Shown: positions 63,246-64,000 of the stretch, piece after piece
Layout: each line of letters opens with the position of its first letter
Numbering within the stretch: the first letter of the stretch is position 1
From: Streptomyces sp. CC0208
GTDB taxonomy: Bacteria; Actinomycetota; Actinomycetes; Streptomycetales; Streptomycetaceae
DNA length: 64,000 bases
Assembly (NCBI RefSeq): GCF_003443735.1
Contig: NZ_CP031969.1
Location: 2,480,001 to 2,544,000 of the forward strand
Reading direction: 5' to 3'
Made by a program: the position numbers and the translations under genes
The notes under the pieces: model-generated
Database searches by the model: none
What the model was told of the DNA's origin: nothing
The model's input: only the letters and a program-made list of their open reading frames with translations

Positions 63246-64000
63246 TCAGCTGTCGAATCCCAGACCGAACCTGTCCATGGTCCGCAGCCACAGGTTGCGC
63301 CGCCCACCGTGCGCGTCGGCCCGGGCCAGGGACCATTTGGTGAGGGCGATACCGGTCCAGGCGAAGGGTTCCGGCGGGAACGGCAGCGGCTTCTTGCGGA
63401 CCATCTCCAGCGAGGTCCGCTCGGTGCTCTCCCCGGCCAGCAGGTCCAGCATCACGTCCGCCCCGAACCGGGTCGCCCCGACGCCGAGCCCGGTGTACCC
63501 GGCCGCGTACGCCACCTTGCCGTGGTGGGCGGTGCCGTAGAACGCGGAGAACCGCGAGCAGGTGTCGATCGCGCCGCCCCACGCGTGCGTGAAGCGGACG
63601 CCCTCCAGCTGCGGGAAGCAGGTGAAGAAGTGCCCGGCGAGCTTGGCGTAGGTCTCCGGCCGGTCGTCGTACTCGGCCCGCACCCGGCCGCCGTACGGGT
63701 AGACCGCGTCGTAACCGCCCCACAGGACGCGGTTGTCGGCGGAGAGCCGGAAGTAGTGGAACTGGTTGGCCGAGTCCCCGAGCCCCTGGCGGTTCTTCCA
63801 GCCGATCGACGCGAGCTGCTGCTCGCTCAGCGGCTCGGTCATCAGGGCGTAGTCGTAGACCGGCACGGTGTACGCCCGCACCCGCTTGACCAGGTTCGGG
63901 AAGATGTTCGTGCCGAGCGCTACCTTCCGTGCCCGGACCGAGCCGTACGGCGTGCGTACGGCCATGCCGGCGCCGTACGCCTTCAGGGTGAGCGCGGGTG
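63246..64000 (-). CDS. FAD-dependent amine/amino-acid oxidase, C-terminal part (runs off right edge)
   Basis: About 251 residues of the C-terminal half of a DAO-type flavoprotein. The substrate-domain strand YDYALMTEPLS, the HAWGGAIDTCSRFS segment, and the terminal GYTGLGVGATRFGADVMLDLLAGE, which closes over FAD, are visible. The N-terminal GxGxxG dinucleotide motif lies outside the window. By context with gabT and the aldehyde dehydrogenase it may oxidise gamma-glutamylputrescine or a similar amine; synteny recalled as SCO5671 supports this but is unverified. Confidence 0.88.
   Translation of the reverse strand, partial: PALTLKAYGAGMAVRTPYGSVRARKVALGTNIFPNLVKRVRAYTVPVYDYALMTEPLSEQQLASIGWKNRQGLGDSANQFHYFRLSADNRVLWGGYDAVYPYGGRVRAEYDDRPETYAKLAGHFFTCFPQLEGVRFTHAWGGAIDTCSRFSAFYGTAHHGKVAYAAGYTGLGVGATRFGADVMLDLLAGESTERTSLEMVRKKPLPFPPEPFAWTGIALTKWSLARADAHGGRRNLWLRTMDRFGLGFDS

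Overview
The window is chromosomal DNA from a Streptomyces or very close relative. The evidence is the very high G+C content with GC-biased third positions, frequent GTG starts, twin-arginine and lipobox signals, a DasR-type operator before a chitinase, and a gene order that I recall (from memory, not checked) as matching the S. coelicolor SCO5671-SCO5721 neighbourhood in reverse. No rRNA, tRNA, CRISPR array, insertion sequence or phage gene was seen.

Layout. (1) 1-6,763: edge of a type VII (ESX-like) secretion locus: eccB (running off the left edge), eccE, an ESX-associated unknown, a DUF397 protein and a 1,002-residue proline-rich MinD/ParA-like ATPase resembling EspI. (2) 6,826-18,835: housekeeping block, mostly on the minus strand, for translation and riboflavin: rimP, nusA, ylxR, infB, a DUF503 gene, rbfA, truB and ribF. 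A large predicted STAND NTPase, with a trypsin-like domain that seems to lack its catalytic serine, sits between truB and ribF. (3) 19,012-20,931: a small plus-strand operon with a lipoprotein, a ferritin-like DUF4439 protein and an aminoglycoside-phosphotransferase-like protein with degenerate catalytic motifs. (4) 20,974-30,211: proS, two GNAT proteins, ispG, an RseP-type site-2 protease, dxr and a large acyl-CoA dehydrogenase.

(5) 30,744-48,842 is the most distinctive region: a complete-looking xyloglucan (or related beta-glucan) utilisation locus. A LacI-family regulator and a GH31 alpha-xylosidase/alpha-glucosidase read rightwards. An 11.6-kb leftward gene train encodes a sugar-binding lipoprotein, two permeases, GH74, GH42, GH95, GH12 and a secreted chorismate mutase. 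A GH3 enzyme reads divergently from the transporter. Four copies of one palindrome (core GAAGCGCTTC) lie only in the regulator promoter and in the divergent transporter/GH3 promoter region, so one repressor probably controls everything. The proposed flow is: secreted GH74 and GH12 cut the polymer outside the cell, the ABC importer brings in oligosaccharides (its ATPase must come from elsewhere, probably MsiK), and cytoplasmic GH95, GH42, GH31 and GH3 remove fucose, galactose, xylose and glucose.

(6) 48,939-55,951: a GABA/polyamine catabolism group with an aldehyde dehydrogenase, a PucR-type regulator, a membrane-anchored NTPase of unknown role and gabT. (7) 56,094-64,000: a PAP2 phosphatase, an McrBC modification-dependent restriction pair, a DasR-site-controlled GH18 chitinase, an unknown protein, and the C-terminal part of an FAD-dependent amine/amino-acid oxidase that runs off the right edge and may belong to the same polyamine/GABA pathway as gabT.
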